Shown one piece after another: positions 41,433 to 50,300 of a DNA stretch of 55,132 nt (its first letter is position 1; every line of letters starts with the position of its first letter). Under the pieces are notes generated by a model, which ran no database searches, was not told where the DNA came from, and saw nothing but the letters and a program-made list of their open reading frames with translations. Origin of the DNA: Clostridia bacterium (lineage in GTDB: Bacteria > Bacillota > Clostridia > UMGS1883 > UMGS1540); the NCBI GenBank assembly GCA_017620205.1, contig JAFZQX010000038.1, forward strand, positions 1 to 55,132. Direction: 5' to 3'. The position numbers and the translations under genes were made by a program.

Positions 41433-42314
41433 TTAATTGATTTTTACCGATTTTTTATACTCGCTCGGGCTCATTCCCGTAACTCTCCTGAACACCTTTG
41501 AGAAATAAAGGGGATCTCTGAAACAGAGCTTTTCCGCTATCTGAGCGAAGTTGTGCTGTCTTTCGCGGATAAGTTTTTTTGCCTCGTTTATTTTTACCTT
41601 ATTTATATATTCGTTTATCGTATAGCCGAAATTTTTCAGGAATATTTTTGAAAGATACGCTTTTGAATACTTCATTTCCTTACAAAAATCGTTTACTTTA
41701 ATATCGCTGTATGCCGTTTCATCAAGCTTTTGCTTCATTCTGTTTGCAATATCTTCTATCATAAGATCCTGCGTTACAAAGACATTGCTTTCGCCGGCGG
41801 AGGTTTCGTATCTCAAAAGCAAAATTAGAAGCTGCTCCAGATACGTTCTTACCATCTGCTGACCGCCCGTGATACTGTTTTTGCGCAGGTTAAGCTTTCT
41901 GAGATCGGGGTTGTTAAACGGCAGATCAAATGTTTTTTGTCCTTCATCTATTATATTTGATATGATCGGTCTCAGTTTAAGAGGAATACGGATTTGTTTG
42001 TTTCTGAAAAATCTCATGGCGTCCGAGTTGCATACAAAGCTTATGACAAAAATATTTGGAGCCGTGACACCGTCAGCTTTGTGACAATGAAACTCATTGG
42101 GCTTGTGAAAACAGCACTCGCCCTGAGAAAGCGTAAATTCTTTTTTGTTTGCCGTAACACGTATAAATCCCTTATCAACATATATTATTTCCCAAAAATC
42201 ATGACTTTCGCCTTCGAAAGCATAGTTTTTGTCAAACTCAAAATAATGAATAGTGACAATTTTGGGAATATTAATTGTATTTTCGATTTTATGTTTGATA
42301 TAGTTGTTTTTCAT
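41433..42314 (-). CDS. AraC-family transcriptional regulator
   Basis: 293 residues from ATG 42314, with CGGAGG six bases upstream. The N-terminal part, to about 120, is a cupin-like ligand-binding domain (ESHDFWEIIYVDKG, TLSQGECCFHKPNEFH). The C-terminal part, about 195-290, carries the two helix-turn-helix motifs: VNDFCKEMKYSKAYLSKIF and AEKLCFRDPLYFSKVFRR, ending in the family signature VTGMSPSEYK. Such regulators bind sugars and usually activate adjacent catabolic operons. The gene is 17 bases after the C39-like peptidase gene and therefore probably cotranscribed with it; a terminator separates it from the sugar operon, which it likely controls. Confidence 0.9.
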   Translation of the reverse strand: MKNNYIKHKIENTINIPKIVTIHYFEFDKNYAFEGESHDFWEIIYVDKGFIRVTANKKEFTLSQGECCFHKPNEFHCHKADGVTAPNIFVISFVCNSDAMRFFRNKQIRIPLKLRPIISNIIDEGQKTFDLPFNNPDLRKLNLRKNSITGGQQMVRTYLEQLLILLLRYETSAGESNVFVTQDLMIEDIANRMKQKLDETAYSDIKVNDFCKEMKYSKAYLSKIFLKNFGYTINEYINKVKINEAKKLIRERQHNFAQIAEKLCFRDPLYFSKVFRRVTGMSPSEYKKSVKIN

Positions 42315-42331
42315 GTTTTCCTCCGCTTTTA

Positions 42332-42958
42332 TCAGCTGTCAAATTTCACTTTTGAAAAGCTTGCAATATTAATACGGTCATAATCTATGTAAGTATTTTT
42401 ATCCGTCCAGCCGTCATATACTTTTATAAACCTTTTTTTCTTTTTAAAACGGCCGGTGCCTTTTGAAAACTCATTATATCCGACAACCGATACGGTATGG
42501 TCTCTGTAATAGCCAAACGCTATGTTTAAGATAAGCGGCCTGCCTGCGTCAATCTGTTCTTTAACCGTTTTAAAATTCCAGATATACGTGCTTTTCCCTT
42601 TCCCGCTGTATCCGTATTTAGTAAGCATATAGTTTAATATGTTATTTATCTTTACGGGATTTGTACCCTTTTCCATGTCATAACCGAATATGGCGGCTAT
42701 TGATTTTATGTCATTATAAAGCTTTTTATTCCCGGGGATTTGGTCTTTGCCTTCGTTGTCTCTGTAAAACGCAAGAATTCTCGTCATTGCGACTATGCTG
42801 CAGTTGCATGCCGCCTTTTCCATGTCTTTCATAAGAAAGGTCTGGATCTTCGGTTCGACGGTTCCGCTTTCGCTTTCCGTATATCCTGCCCCGTAATTTT
42901 CTCTTATATATTCTTTTAAATCAACAATTGCCGACTGTTTCCGGTGTTTTCCGAACAT
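42332..42958 (-). CDS. C39-like cysteine peptidase domain protein without signal peptide
   Basis: The chosen start is ATG 42958 (208 residues), seven bases after AAGGTGG; an in-frame upstream extension overlaps the promoter and is rejected. Residues 51-58 (CNCSIVAM) match the C39/papain-like nucleophile motif C-x-x-[ST]-x-x-A-M; His154 (YRDHTVSVVGYNE) and Asp182 (VYDGWTDKN) complete the expected Cys-His-Asp triad. C39 domains mature or degrade peptides, often fused to exporters; this one is free and lacks a secretion signal, so it would be cytoplasmic or leave by another route. The AraC gene follows 17 bases later. It may process a peptide rather than glycan, and could also be a non-peptidase transglutaminase-like enzyme. 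Confidence 0.65.
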   Translation of the reverse strand: MFGKHRKQSAIVDLKEYIRENYGAGYTESESGTVEPKIQTFLMKDMEKAACNCSIVAMTRILAFYRDNEGKDQIPGNKKLYNDIKSIAAIFGYDMEKGTNPVKINNILNYMLTKYGYSGKGKSTYIWNFKTVKEQIDAGRPLILNIAFGYYRDHTVSVVGYNEFSKGTGRFKKKKRFIKVYDGWTDKNTYIDYDRINIASFSKVKFDS

Positions 42959-42986
42959 ATAACCACCTTCTGCTTTGTATAATATA

Positions 42987-43015
42987 AGTTTATAACAATA
43001 CATGTAAAAAGTCAA
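42987..43015 (-). promoter_or_regulatory. Promoter of the C39-like/AraC operon
   Basis: On the minus strand, TTGACT (43010-43015), 17 bases, TAAACT (42987-42992). Confidence 0.55.
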
Positions 43016-43087
43016 GTGAAATTTGTTATTTTTTTCTTGTAAATTTTACTTTTTTACATAAAAAGCCGGCCCACGCACGTTGCGCGC

Positions 43088-43330
43088 TGTTTCCTATGTT
43101 ATAAAAAAGCGTTATAAACGCTTCAACCCACTGTCCCACATTCTTGGGGGCAAAGCAGTACGCTTTTTTGAAACAAGCAAAGCTGCGCACGTTTGCGCGC
43201 TGTTTCCTATGTTATAAAAAAGCGTATAAACGCTTCAACCCACTGTCCCCCATTCTTGGGGCAAAGCAGTACGCTTTTTTGAAACAAGCAAAGCTGCGCA
43301 CGTTTGCGCGCTGTTTCCTATGTTATAAAA
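43088..43330. repeat. Tandem repeat of about 112 bp in noncoding DNA
   Basis: Copies at 43088-43200 (113 bases) and 43201-43311 (111 bases) and the start of a third (43312-43330). Each contains AAGCGTT/AACGCTT-type and GCGCACG-TTT-GCGCGC hairpins and a T-run after GTACGC. No credible gene lies in 43016-43422; the short frames seen are repeated only because the unit is. Confidence 0.85.
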
Positions 43331-43371
43331 CAGGCCGCGGCAAAACTGTTTGTTTTGCCGCGGCCTGTTTT
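43327..43371. terminator. Very strong terminator after the YjbQ gene
   Basis: A stem of 18 perfect pairs (43329-43346 with 43352-43369), extendable to 20, encloses a 5-base loop; GCCGCGGC core, with T-run and A-run outside. Confidence 0.9.
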
Positions 43372-43422
43372 TTAAAACACATTATTATTCCGTGCGCCGC
43401 CCTTTAATGCGGTTTGGCGGAA

Positions 43423-43839
43423 TTATTCACCTATTATTTTAACCATAACCCTTTTTTGTCTCATGCCGTCAAACTCATAATAGAATATCTGCTCCCATGT
43501 TCCGAAATCAAGTTTGCCGTCCGTAATTGCCACAACGGTTTCTCTGCCCATTATGGTTCTTTTCAGATGCGCGTCCGCATTATCCTCAAAGCCGTTGTGC
43601 GCATACTGATCATAAGGTTTTTCCGGCGCAATACCTTCCAGCCAGCGCTCATAGTCGCTGTGAAGGCCGCTTTCGTCATCGTTTATAAAAACGCTGGCGG
43701 TTATGTTCATGGCGTTAACCAATACAAGACCTTCCTTTATACCACTCTCGCGCACGGCTTCGGCAACGTCGCCCGTGATATTAACTATTGCGCGCCTCGT
43801 GGGCAGATTAAAATAAAGTATTTTTCTGTATGATTTCAT
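43423..43839 (-). CDS. YjbQ/UPF0047-family protein (secondary thiamine-phosphate synthase-like)
   Basis: The start is ATG 43839 (138 residues), six bases after AAGGAG; an upstream in-frame extension runs through the promoter. Motifs of the family are clear: [17 protein letters not shown] (38-54), [13 protein letters not shown] (86-98; metal-ligand His) and [15 protein letters not shown] (111-125). Family members adopt a small metal-binding fold; some complement loss of thiamine-phosphate synthase weakly, but the physiological role is uncertain. It is monocistronic, with a promoter and terminators on both sides, and seems unrelated to its neighbours. No thiamine genes are in the window. Confidence 0.9.
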   Translation of the reverse strand: MKSYRKILYFNLPTRRAIVNITGDVAEAVRESGIKEGLVLVNAMNITASVFINDDESGLHSDYERWLEGIAPEKPYDQYAHNGFEDNADAHLKRTIMGRETVVAITDGKLDFGTWEQIFYYEFDGMRQKRVMVKIIGE

Positions 43840-43872
43840 TTTTTTCTCCTTAAACGGTTTTTCTTTTAAATA

Positions 43873-43901
43873 AGTATAACACCAATAGTTTTTGTTGTCA
43901 A
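43873..43901 (-). promoter_or_regulatory. Promoter of the YjbQ gene
   Basis: On the minus strand, TTGACA (43896-43901), 17 bases, TATACT (43873-43878). The -35 box is nine bases from the terminator of the upstream gene. Confidence 0.8.
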
Positions 43902-43910
43902 CGCAAAAAA

Positions 43911-43933
43911 ACGGCGGCAATAATTGCCGCCGT
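43911..43933 (-). terminator. Terminator of the triple-LamG gene
   Basis: ACGGCGGCAA (43911-43920) pairs with TTGCCGCCGT (43924-43933), with an A-run upstream on the plus strand that reads as a T-run on the minus strand. Confidence 0.85.
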
Positions 43934-43944
43934 CTTTGAATATT

Positions 43945-46900
43945 TTAATATCCACCCTTTTCAATGCCTGCCACTTTCTGAATAGGTGCCATCTTATCGG
44001 CAAACCATGTGAATACTCTTATTTTGTCTGTGTTGTCTTTAAGCGTGTAGTTTATTACGTTTCCTTCTATTTCACCGCTGTTTTTGAATGTGATGTCTAT
44101 AAGGTTGCCGCACTCGTCGTATGCGCCTACAAAAATTCTGAAATCGGGTTCAATGTTTTCTTTTATACCGATTTTGATTGTTTCGCCCGCGAATACGGGT
44201 TCGGTGGGGCTGTCAAGCCTGTTTACAATTGTGCCGTCGGTTTTCTTAAACGAAACCTTGTTTACTGCAACATTATCATTTAAAGCATTGTCAATATATT
44301 TATCTTTTTCAAGATTATAGAGCTCTGTTACAGAATCTTTCGGGAACGCGCCCCGGTAAATCTTAAAGTCTGAGATGCTCATATCGTCGGGAACGTAGTT
44401 GCTGTTTTGGTCGCCGCCGATTCTGAAAGCAGGAGTGTACATTTCCATGTTTTCAAGATCTGTGGGAACAACCATTTCTGCTTCCTTCTTTAATGCGCCG
44501 TCTACGTATGTTTTAACAATCTTTTTGCCGTCTTCGTTAAATCTCGGAATTGACATTACAACATGATGCCATTCGTGAGAAGTAGCTATAGCGTATGTTC
44601 CGCTATTAGGTTCATATTTTTCGTTCCAGGTGGGAGCACCGTCTGCCTCATAATGCGTCTGGAACACGCGGGCTCTGAGGTATCCGGGTATACCGGTTTT
44701 GAACTCTTTTTCGCCTGTAGGCTTGTTGTCAGCGCCAAGAACATCTACTTCTCCATCGTAAGTATACTTAACTTCATACTGCACAGGCTGAACATACTGT
44801 GACTTTGCAGTCTGTCTTATACCTCTGTCAATGTTTACCCAGAACGAAACGGTTATGGAATCGTTTTCAAACGCTTCATCTGTTATTTTGAAGTGATGCT
44901 CCATACCGATGTTTTTGCCTGCCTCATCAAATTCACCTCTGTCATGCGTTAAGAGGATATAATCGCCAACCTTTTGGAGGTTCTTATCATAAAGCGTCTG
45001 TTTGTTTATAGAAATATTATAATTATCCGCTTCAACGCTGTGAATATCAAACTGGGCCGTCTCACTTGTACCTTCATTTGTAATGCCGGAGCCGCCTTCG
45101 AGTGAATAGCCGAAGTTATCGAGACCGAACCGGACGAGTATGGGGCTCTTTGTGGGGCCTGCGTCTTCGTCTGTTATAAAGCTTTCATCAACAGTATATT
45201 TGCTCTTTGTCGCTTCATAAACGGATTCAATCTCCGTGCCTGTCATTTCGCCTTCGTAAACCGTGATATCGCCGAGAGATATATCTGTAGGCCAGTTATA
45301 GCCCGCTCTCTTAGGTAAGTATTCACCGCCGAAGCAAAGTCTTACTTTCGAAAGGTTGCCTTCGGGTTTTTCTACCGTAGTTGAACCTAAGTATTTACCG
45401 TTTACGTATACCTTCATTGTTTTTGTGCCGTTTGTGTCATACTTCGGGTTTGTAACGGTATAAAGCGCCCATTTGTCTGCGGCGTCTTCCGTAACATCTC
45501 CGTAAATGGGACTCTGAGCATGACCGACAAGCTTTAAATTACCGGAAGTTGTCGGAGCCTGGTCAAGAGTAAAGAGATGCGATGAGGTTGATCCGTAAGT
45601 TACGTTGTAGTCAAGGATATTGTATTCCTGACCACCTTTGTTAACGGGAACATACTTAGCCCAGAAGGAAATTGTGTTTGCCGTCTCTTCAAGGCCGTTT
45701 TCAATAATAATACTATGGCTGTTTTTGTCATAGCAATTATCGGGAACAATAGTTCTGTGAATATACGCAGTATCGCTGCCGTTTACGCTGCGGAGAGTTT
45801 CTTTTTTCAAAGTAAGATATCTCCAGTTATTTGGGCTGCCATCAGTATTATCATTATTAGCCGACATTTTAACAACTGTTGTATCTTTAAGAGAGCCGGT
45901 ATTAACAATGCCGCCTATAGAAGTATTAACCGTATCGGGGTTTGACTCGGTATCTTCAACATATGTTGACATGTCGAGATTTATAAGCGCGTTGCCCGCG
46001 TAAGGATCTACAACGGGATCGTCACCGCCGGGGCCGGGCGTCGGGGGTGCTATAGGATCTGTATCTTCAACGGGAGCTATAGCCGTGTTTTCATTGTATG
46101 TATCTTTTTCTGCATTATAAAGATTTTCAATGTCTTCTGCAAACATTGCTTCATCATATACCTGGATTTCGCCGAAGTATATGTCCATCGGCCAGAATGT
46201 TTTTGCACCGCTTTCTTTGTCCGGATTTACCGAGCCGATGAAGTAATCGCCGCCGAAGCAAAGCTTAGCTTCTTTTACTTCACCTTCCGGCTGTTCAACC
46301 GTCTGATACGCAACTTCATTTCCGTTTACGTAAACTCTCATTTTCTTAGCGTAAGAGTCCGTTGTGGAATTGTATTCATATTCGGGGTTTGTAATAACAA
46401 ACTGTGCCCACTTGCCCGCAGCGTCGGCTGTGATGTCGGCGCGCATAGAGCTTACTTCGTCTTTTTTGCCGCAAATCTTGAAAGCTGCATTTTGCGCCGT
46501 ATCGCTTACGGAATTTGAATTGAGCTCCATGAGCGTCATGGGTGTCTCAGCTGTTCCGTCATCATATACCGCAAAGTACTGGAGTAAGCCGATTATATTC
46601 TGACCTAAGTACGGAGTATATTTAGCCCAGAATACGATTGTATTATTGCCTTCTTCAAGCGCGGACTCATCAATAACGCGGAATCTGTTTTTATCGTCGC
46701 AGGCTTTTTGATTCTGCGTCATGTGAAGGAAAGGTACGTTTCCGCCGTCCATGTTTGTAAACGTGCCTTTATTCAGCACCATGCTGTTCCAGCCGCCGCC
46801 ATAATACTGCGAAGACATGGTAACTTTTGTTGACTCATTAAGCGAGCCGTTGTTTGTAATACTGCCTATGCTTGTTGTAGCCGTATAGGGGTCTGTGGTT

Positions 46901-47049
46901 GTGTCCTTAACATATGTAGAATAGTCAAGGTCTACGAGTTTTTCAGGATCTGCGTATGCCACAAGGCTTGCGGGTATAACCGTCGCAAGCATAAGTATGG
47001 CAACAAACAGAGCCAGAAACATTCTGCACTGTTTTCTCATCTTTTTCAT
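43945..47049 (-). CDS. Secreted protein with three LamG-like jelly-roll domains
   Basis: 1,034 residues from ATG 47049 (AAGGAG very close upstream; a second ATG four codons in is also possible). A signal peptide (about 1-33, hydrophobic LALFVAILMLATVIPASLV) precedes three concanavalin/LamG-type domains: about 37-318, 355-650 and 665-945. Each repeats the order I/VDLD.S.Y..., EE..NTI.FWAKY, KWA.F.ITNP.Y, K.YVNG and I.FG.I.VY. A proline/glycine linker (IAPPTPGPGG) joins the first two. The last 85 residues form a C-terminal beta domain (GETIKIGIKEN, VFTWFADKMAP) shared with the next gene and the giant protein. LamG folds bind glycans or proteins; no catalytic domain is seen. It is probably a glycan-binding partner of the esterase next door, though it has its own promoter. 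Confidence 0.8.
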   Translation of the reverse strand: MKKMRKQCRMFLALFVAILMLATVIPASLVAYADPEKLVDLDYSTYVKDTTTDPYTATTSIGSITNNGSLNESTKVTMSSQYYGGGWNSMVLNKGTFTNMDGGNVPFLHMTQNQKACDDKNRFRVIDESALEEGNNTIVFWAKYTPYLGQNIIGLLQYFAVYDDGTAETPMTLMELNSNSVSDTAQNAAFKICGKKDEVSSMRADITADAAGKWAQFVITNPEYEYNSTTDSYAKKMRVYVNGNEVAYQTVEQPEGEVKEAKLCFGGDYFIGSVNPDKESGAKTFWPMDIYFGEIQVYDEAMFAEDIENLYNAEKDTYNENTAIAPVEDTDPIAPPTPGPGGDDPVVDPYAGNALINLDMSTYVEDTESNPDTVNTSIGGIVNTGSLKDTTVVKMSANNDNTDGSPNNWRYLTLKKETLRSVNGSDTAYIHRTIVPDNCYDKNSHSIIIENGLEETANTISFWAKYVPVNKGGQEYNILDYNVTYGSTSSHLFTLDQAPTTSGNLKLVGHAQSPIYGDVTEDAADKWALYTVTNPKYDTNGTKTMKVYVNGKYLGSTTVEKPEGNLSKVRLCFGGEYLPKRAGYNWPTDISLGDITVYEGEMTGTEIESVYEATKSKYTVDESFITDEDAGPTKSPILVRFGLDNFGYSLEGGSGITNEGTSETAQFDIHSVEADNYNISINKQTLYDKNLQKVGDYILLTHDRGEFDEAGKNIGMEHHFKITDEAFENDSITVSFWVNIDRGIRQTAKSQYVQPVQYEVKYTYDGEVDVLGADNKPTGEKEFKTGIPGYLRARVFQTHYEADGAPTWNEKYEPNSGTYAIATSHEWHHVVMSIPRFNEDGKKIVKTYVDGALKKEAEMVVPTDLENMEMYTPAFRIGGDQNSNYVPDDMSISDFKIYRGAFPKDSVTELYNLEKDKYIDNALNDNVAVNKVSFKKTDGTIVNRLDSPTEPVFAGETIKIGIKENIEPDFRIFVGAYDECGNLIDITFKNSGEIEGNVINYTLKDNTDKIRVFTWFADKMAPIQKVAGIEKGGY

Positions 47050-47188
47050 ACTCTCCTTATGTTTTTTTCCGGTTTTTGCGAAAAGCCGTAAAACTTTGTA
47101 TTGTTAGATAGGTGCAGGCACCAAGACGCATATCCCTAAAGCGACCCGATGCTTTAAATACTGTTCGTAAAAACAAACAATAAACACT
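47050..47188 (-). promoter_or_regulatory. Long leader of the triple-LamG gene
   Basis: About 140 bases lie between the -10 box and the start codon. The leader can fold: AAAGC/GCTTT around eight bases (about 47140-47157) and GGTGC/GCACC (about 47112-47123). I could not match it to a known riboswitch class. Other genes here have leaders of 20-60 bases, so the length is unusual. Confidence 0.4.
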
Positions 47189-47195
47189 TATAGTT

Positions 47196-47224
47196 AATAT
47201 ATCACTTTTTTACATGTTTGTCAA
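47196..47224 (-). promoter_or_regulatory. Promoter of the triple-LamG gene
   Basis: On the minus strand, TTGACA (47219-47224), 17 bases, TATATT (47196-47201). The remaining 47225-47331 shows nothing else I can support. Confidence 0.7.
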
Positions 47225-47331
47225 TGGATTTGCAACCGGCGCAATACCGCAAAACCGCCAATTTACCGATAAACAAAGGGATTTTTCACCATGTAGAAAA
47301 TCAGCCCCGTAATTTGGTTATTTTCCACAAA

Positions 47332-47362
47332 AAAAAGCAGCGGCAATTTGCCGCTGCTTTTT
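47332..47362 (-). terminator. Terminator of the esterase-LamG gene
   Basis: AAAAAGCAGCGGCAA (47332-47346) pairs with TTGCCGCTGCTTTTT (47348-47362); at least 13 pairs once a minimal loop is allowed. Confidence 0.9.
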
Positions 47363-47372
47363 GATGCAATGT

Positions 47373-50300
47373 TTATTTTATAAGCGTTTTAGCTTTCTGA
47401 ACCGACTGTCCGAGGCCCTTCCATGTGTAAACAATAAGTTTTCCGGCGCCTGCGGGCACAGATATATTAAAGCTGCCTTCGCCGTTTGCAAAAGCGGCGC
47501 CCGTTTCTAAAAGCTTGCCGTTTGCGTCATATACCGCCGCAAATACGGTTACGCCCGTTTCGGTATTTTCGTCAAAATCTATTGTAACGGTATCGCCGGC
47601 GTTTACATTTTCAATGCTGTTTATTACATTTCCCGCGGCGTTTTTAACAGTAATTCCGTTATAAACCGCGTTATCGTAAACGCTTCTTTCTCTCTCGTAT
47701 ATGGATGTAACGCCTGCAGATGAGAGAGCGCCCGAATAAACCTTAACGTCCGCAAAGCTTATGTCGCCAGCTATATACTGACCTACTTCTGTGCAGCCGA
47801 GACCTATCCACGCCTCAGAAATCGTGTGACCGCCGAGGCTTAAATCTTCGGTTGCCTTCAGCCCGCCGTCAACATAAACGAGAGCCGTTGTCACGCCGCC
47901 CGTAAACTTCGGAATTGTCATAACAACATGGTGCCACTGTCTTGAATTATCTATTTCAAAAGTATTTACAACCCAGTTGTCGCTCCATATATATCCTTCT
48001 TCGTCAGTTTCAAGCGACGCCTGCCATACTCTGGCTCTTGAGTTTGTGCCGTCCGCCTGGTTTCTATATGTTCCGTCGTCGCGCTTTACGTTAAACTGCG
48101 CTATCGGGCAGTAAGCTCTTTCGGGAGGCTGTTTTGATATGGGGTCTACGTTTGTCCAGAACGAAAGCGATATATCCTGCGACTTAAACGCGTCAGCCGT
48201 AATGGTTATGTTTTTAGTGTTTGTTACGGCTTCGGGATTTGGGTTGCTGTGGCTTATTCTCATAACCTTCTTTGAAGGCGACAAATCGTTTTTGTCATAG
48301 AGATAGTCCGTTGTAAGCGCAACGGTGTCTGTAGAATGCGCGTTTATCGCGGCGCTTTTAAGCGTGCCTGCGTTAACTATTCCCGACGCGCCCGTTTTGC
48401 TGCCGGGTGCAAAGTCCGAAAGGTCTAAATCAATAAGCACTTCACCTTCGTCAACCGGAGCCGTCAAAACAACGAGCGTTGCAGTGAGTTCGAGCTCTTT
48501 ATATCCGTCTTTTGTAAGCGTTGCGGTTATGGGATATACCCCGCATTCCGTTGCTCCAGTAAAAGGAGCGCCGCCGCATTTATAAGTGATATTTACGTCT
48601 TCAGTTGCATTTTCGCCGGCAGTAACTTCTATGTTATGGCTTTCGCCGTCAAAAAATACGTTTTTGCTCTCAAACGAATAACCCTTTATTGTCTGAAGCT
48701 GTACGCCGCTGCCGTTAAATCTGTAAAACCGGTCATTGTAAAGGTCTGAAACTTCATCTGCCGTGAGCGCGCCCGCCGTGACTTTAATGTCACCCAGGGA
48801 CACGTCCTTCGGATAATATATAGTATGTTTCCCGTCGCCGTCGCCCGCGAAAAAGAGCTGCGCGTTTACAAGCGTACCTTCAGGTCTTTCTATTGTCTTT
48901 GAAATTATCTCTTCGCCGTTTACATAGACCTTAAGCGTTTTTGAGCCGTCCTCGTACATGGGGTTTACTATTGTATAAAACGCCCATTCGCCGTCCGCAT
49001 CGCTGAGGTCCGCGCCGTTTGTGCTCCAATCGTCATAAATCTTGAAAGTCGAAGAATTGTCCGTTGTCAGTTTTAAAAGCTTATAGTCGTCCGCGTTATA
49101 TGTAACTCTGTAATGCAAAAGGCTTCTTCTCTCTTTTGGGGAAGGTCCTGTTTTCATCCAGAACGAAATTGTGTTTGACTGCGTTTCAAGAACCTGATCT
49201 TCTATAAAACGCCTGTTGTTATCCGCCTGCTCAAGCTCATCGTTTTGAGAATAATGCAGATAATATGTTGTGCCGCCCGCCCCGTTTGTAAGTGACTCTT
49301 TCACTAGGCTCTGATTTGTATATGTGCTTGTACGGTCGCTCATAACAACTCTTGTTTTGTCGCCGCGCGCGCCGACGTTTATTACGTTTCCTATTGAGTT
49401 TGTTGAATCGTTTGCGTTTGTCGTTTTATCACTCTGATAGCCGGACATATCAAGGTCGATCAAAGTAGTGCCGTCATCGTAAAGCGGCACTTCCGGCTCG
49501 GGGAATTCACTTGAAGGATCGTCTTCTACGGAGCCTTCGTATTTTGGTTTTTCACCCATGTAAACCTTATATACCTGCGAGGGGTTAAGTTCACCGTTAT
49601 ATACTTCTACATCGTTAAACGAAATATAGTCGGGATAGTAAATCGCATGGTTTCCTTCGCCTTCGCCCGCAAAGTAAAGCTTCGCCGTTTGAAGCGTGCC
49701 CGTTGCCTTCTTTATCTTTCTGCTGAAGCGCACCGTTCCGTTTACATATACTTTAACGAGCTTTGAGCCGTCTGCGTATGCGGCGCTTGTAATTGCGTAA
49801 TGCGCCCACTGTCTGTTTGCCTCGGCGTTTATGTCCTCATTGGCGTCCTTGTCCCAGCCGTTGCAAACAGAGAGCGACTTTGTTGAAGATTCCGTACAAA
49901 GTCTTACTATATCTGTTTTGTTGCCGCTTGTGTCATACGCGGCAAGGTTTACTATAGACCTTCTCTCATTCTGCGGTTTAACCTTTGCCCAGAACGAGAT
50001 TGTATTTGCCTGTGAGTCAAGTATTTTGTCTTCTATATATCTTTCTCCGTTATTATCCTGAACCATGTCGGAGTTTTTGGAGAAATTCAGATATGAAACC
50101 GTTTCGTTCTCCGCTGTCGTAAACGTCTTCTTGTCAAGACTTTGGTTATGAGCCGTTGTATATGACGAGAAAACCGTCTTTGTACTGTTGCCGCGCGAGC
50201 CGTTATTTTGTACGCCGCCTATATTGCCTGACGAAGCGGGGTTTGTTGTTGTATCCTTTTCATAGCCTTCAAAGTCAAGGTCAATAAGCTTTGAAGGGAT

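Noticed and set aside
42959-43015. Upstream start for the C39-like protein
   Set aside because: The extension overlaps the predicted promoter; ATG 42958 has an AAGGTGG site at good distance.
36566-43330. CRISPR arrays at the two tandem repeats
   Set aside because: Units are 111-214 bases, directly adjacent, with no unique spacers and no cas genes.
43840-43920. Upstream start for the YjbQ protein
   Set aside because: It would include the promoter and part of a terminator; ATG 43839 has AAGGAG upstream and matches the family's N-terminus.
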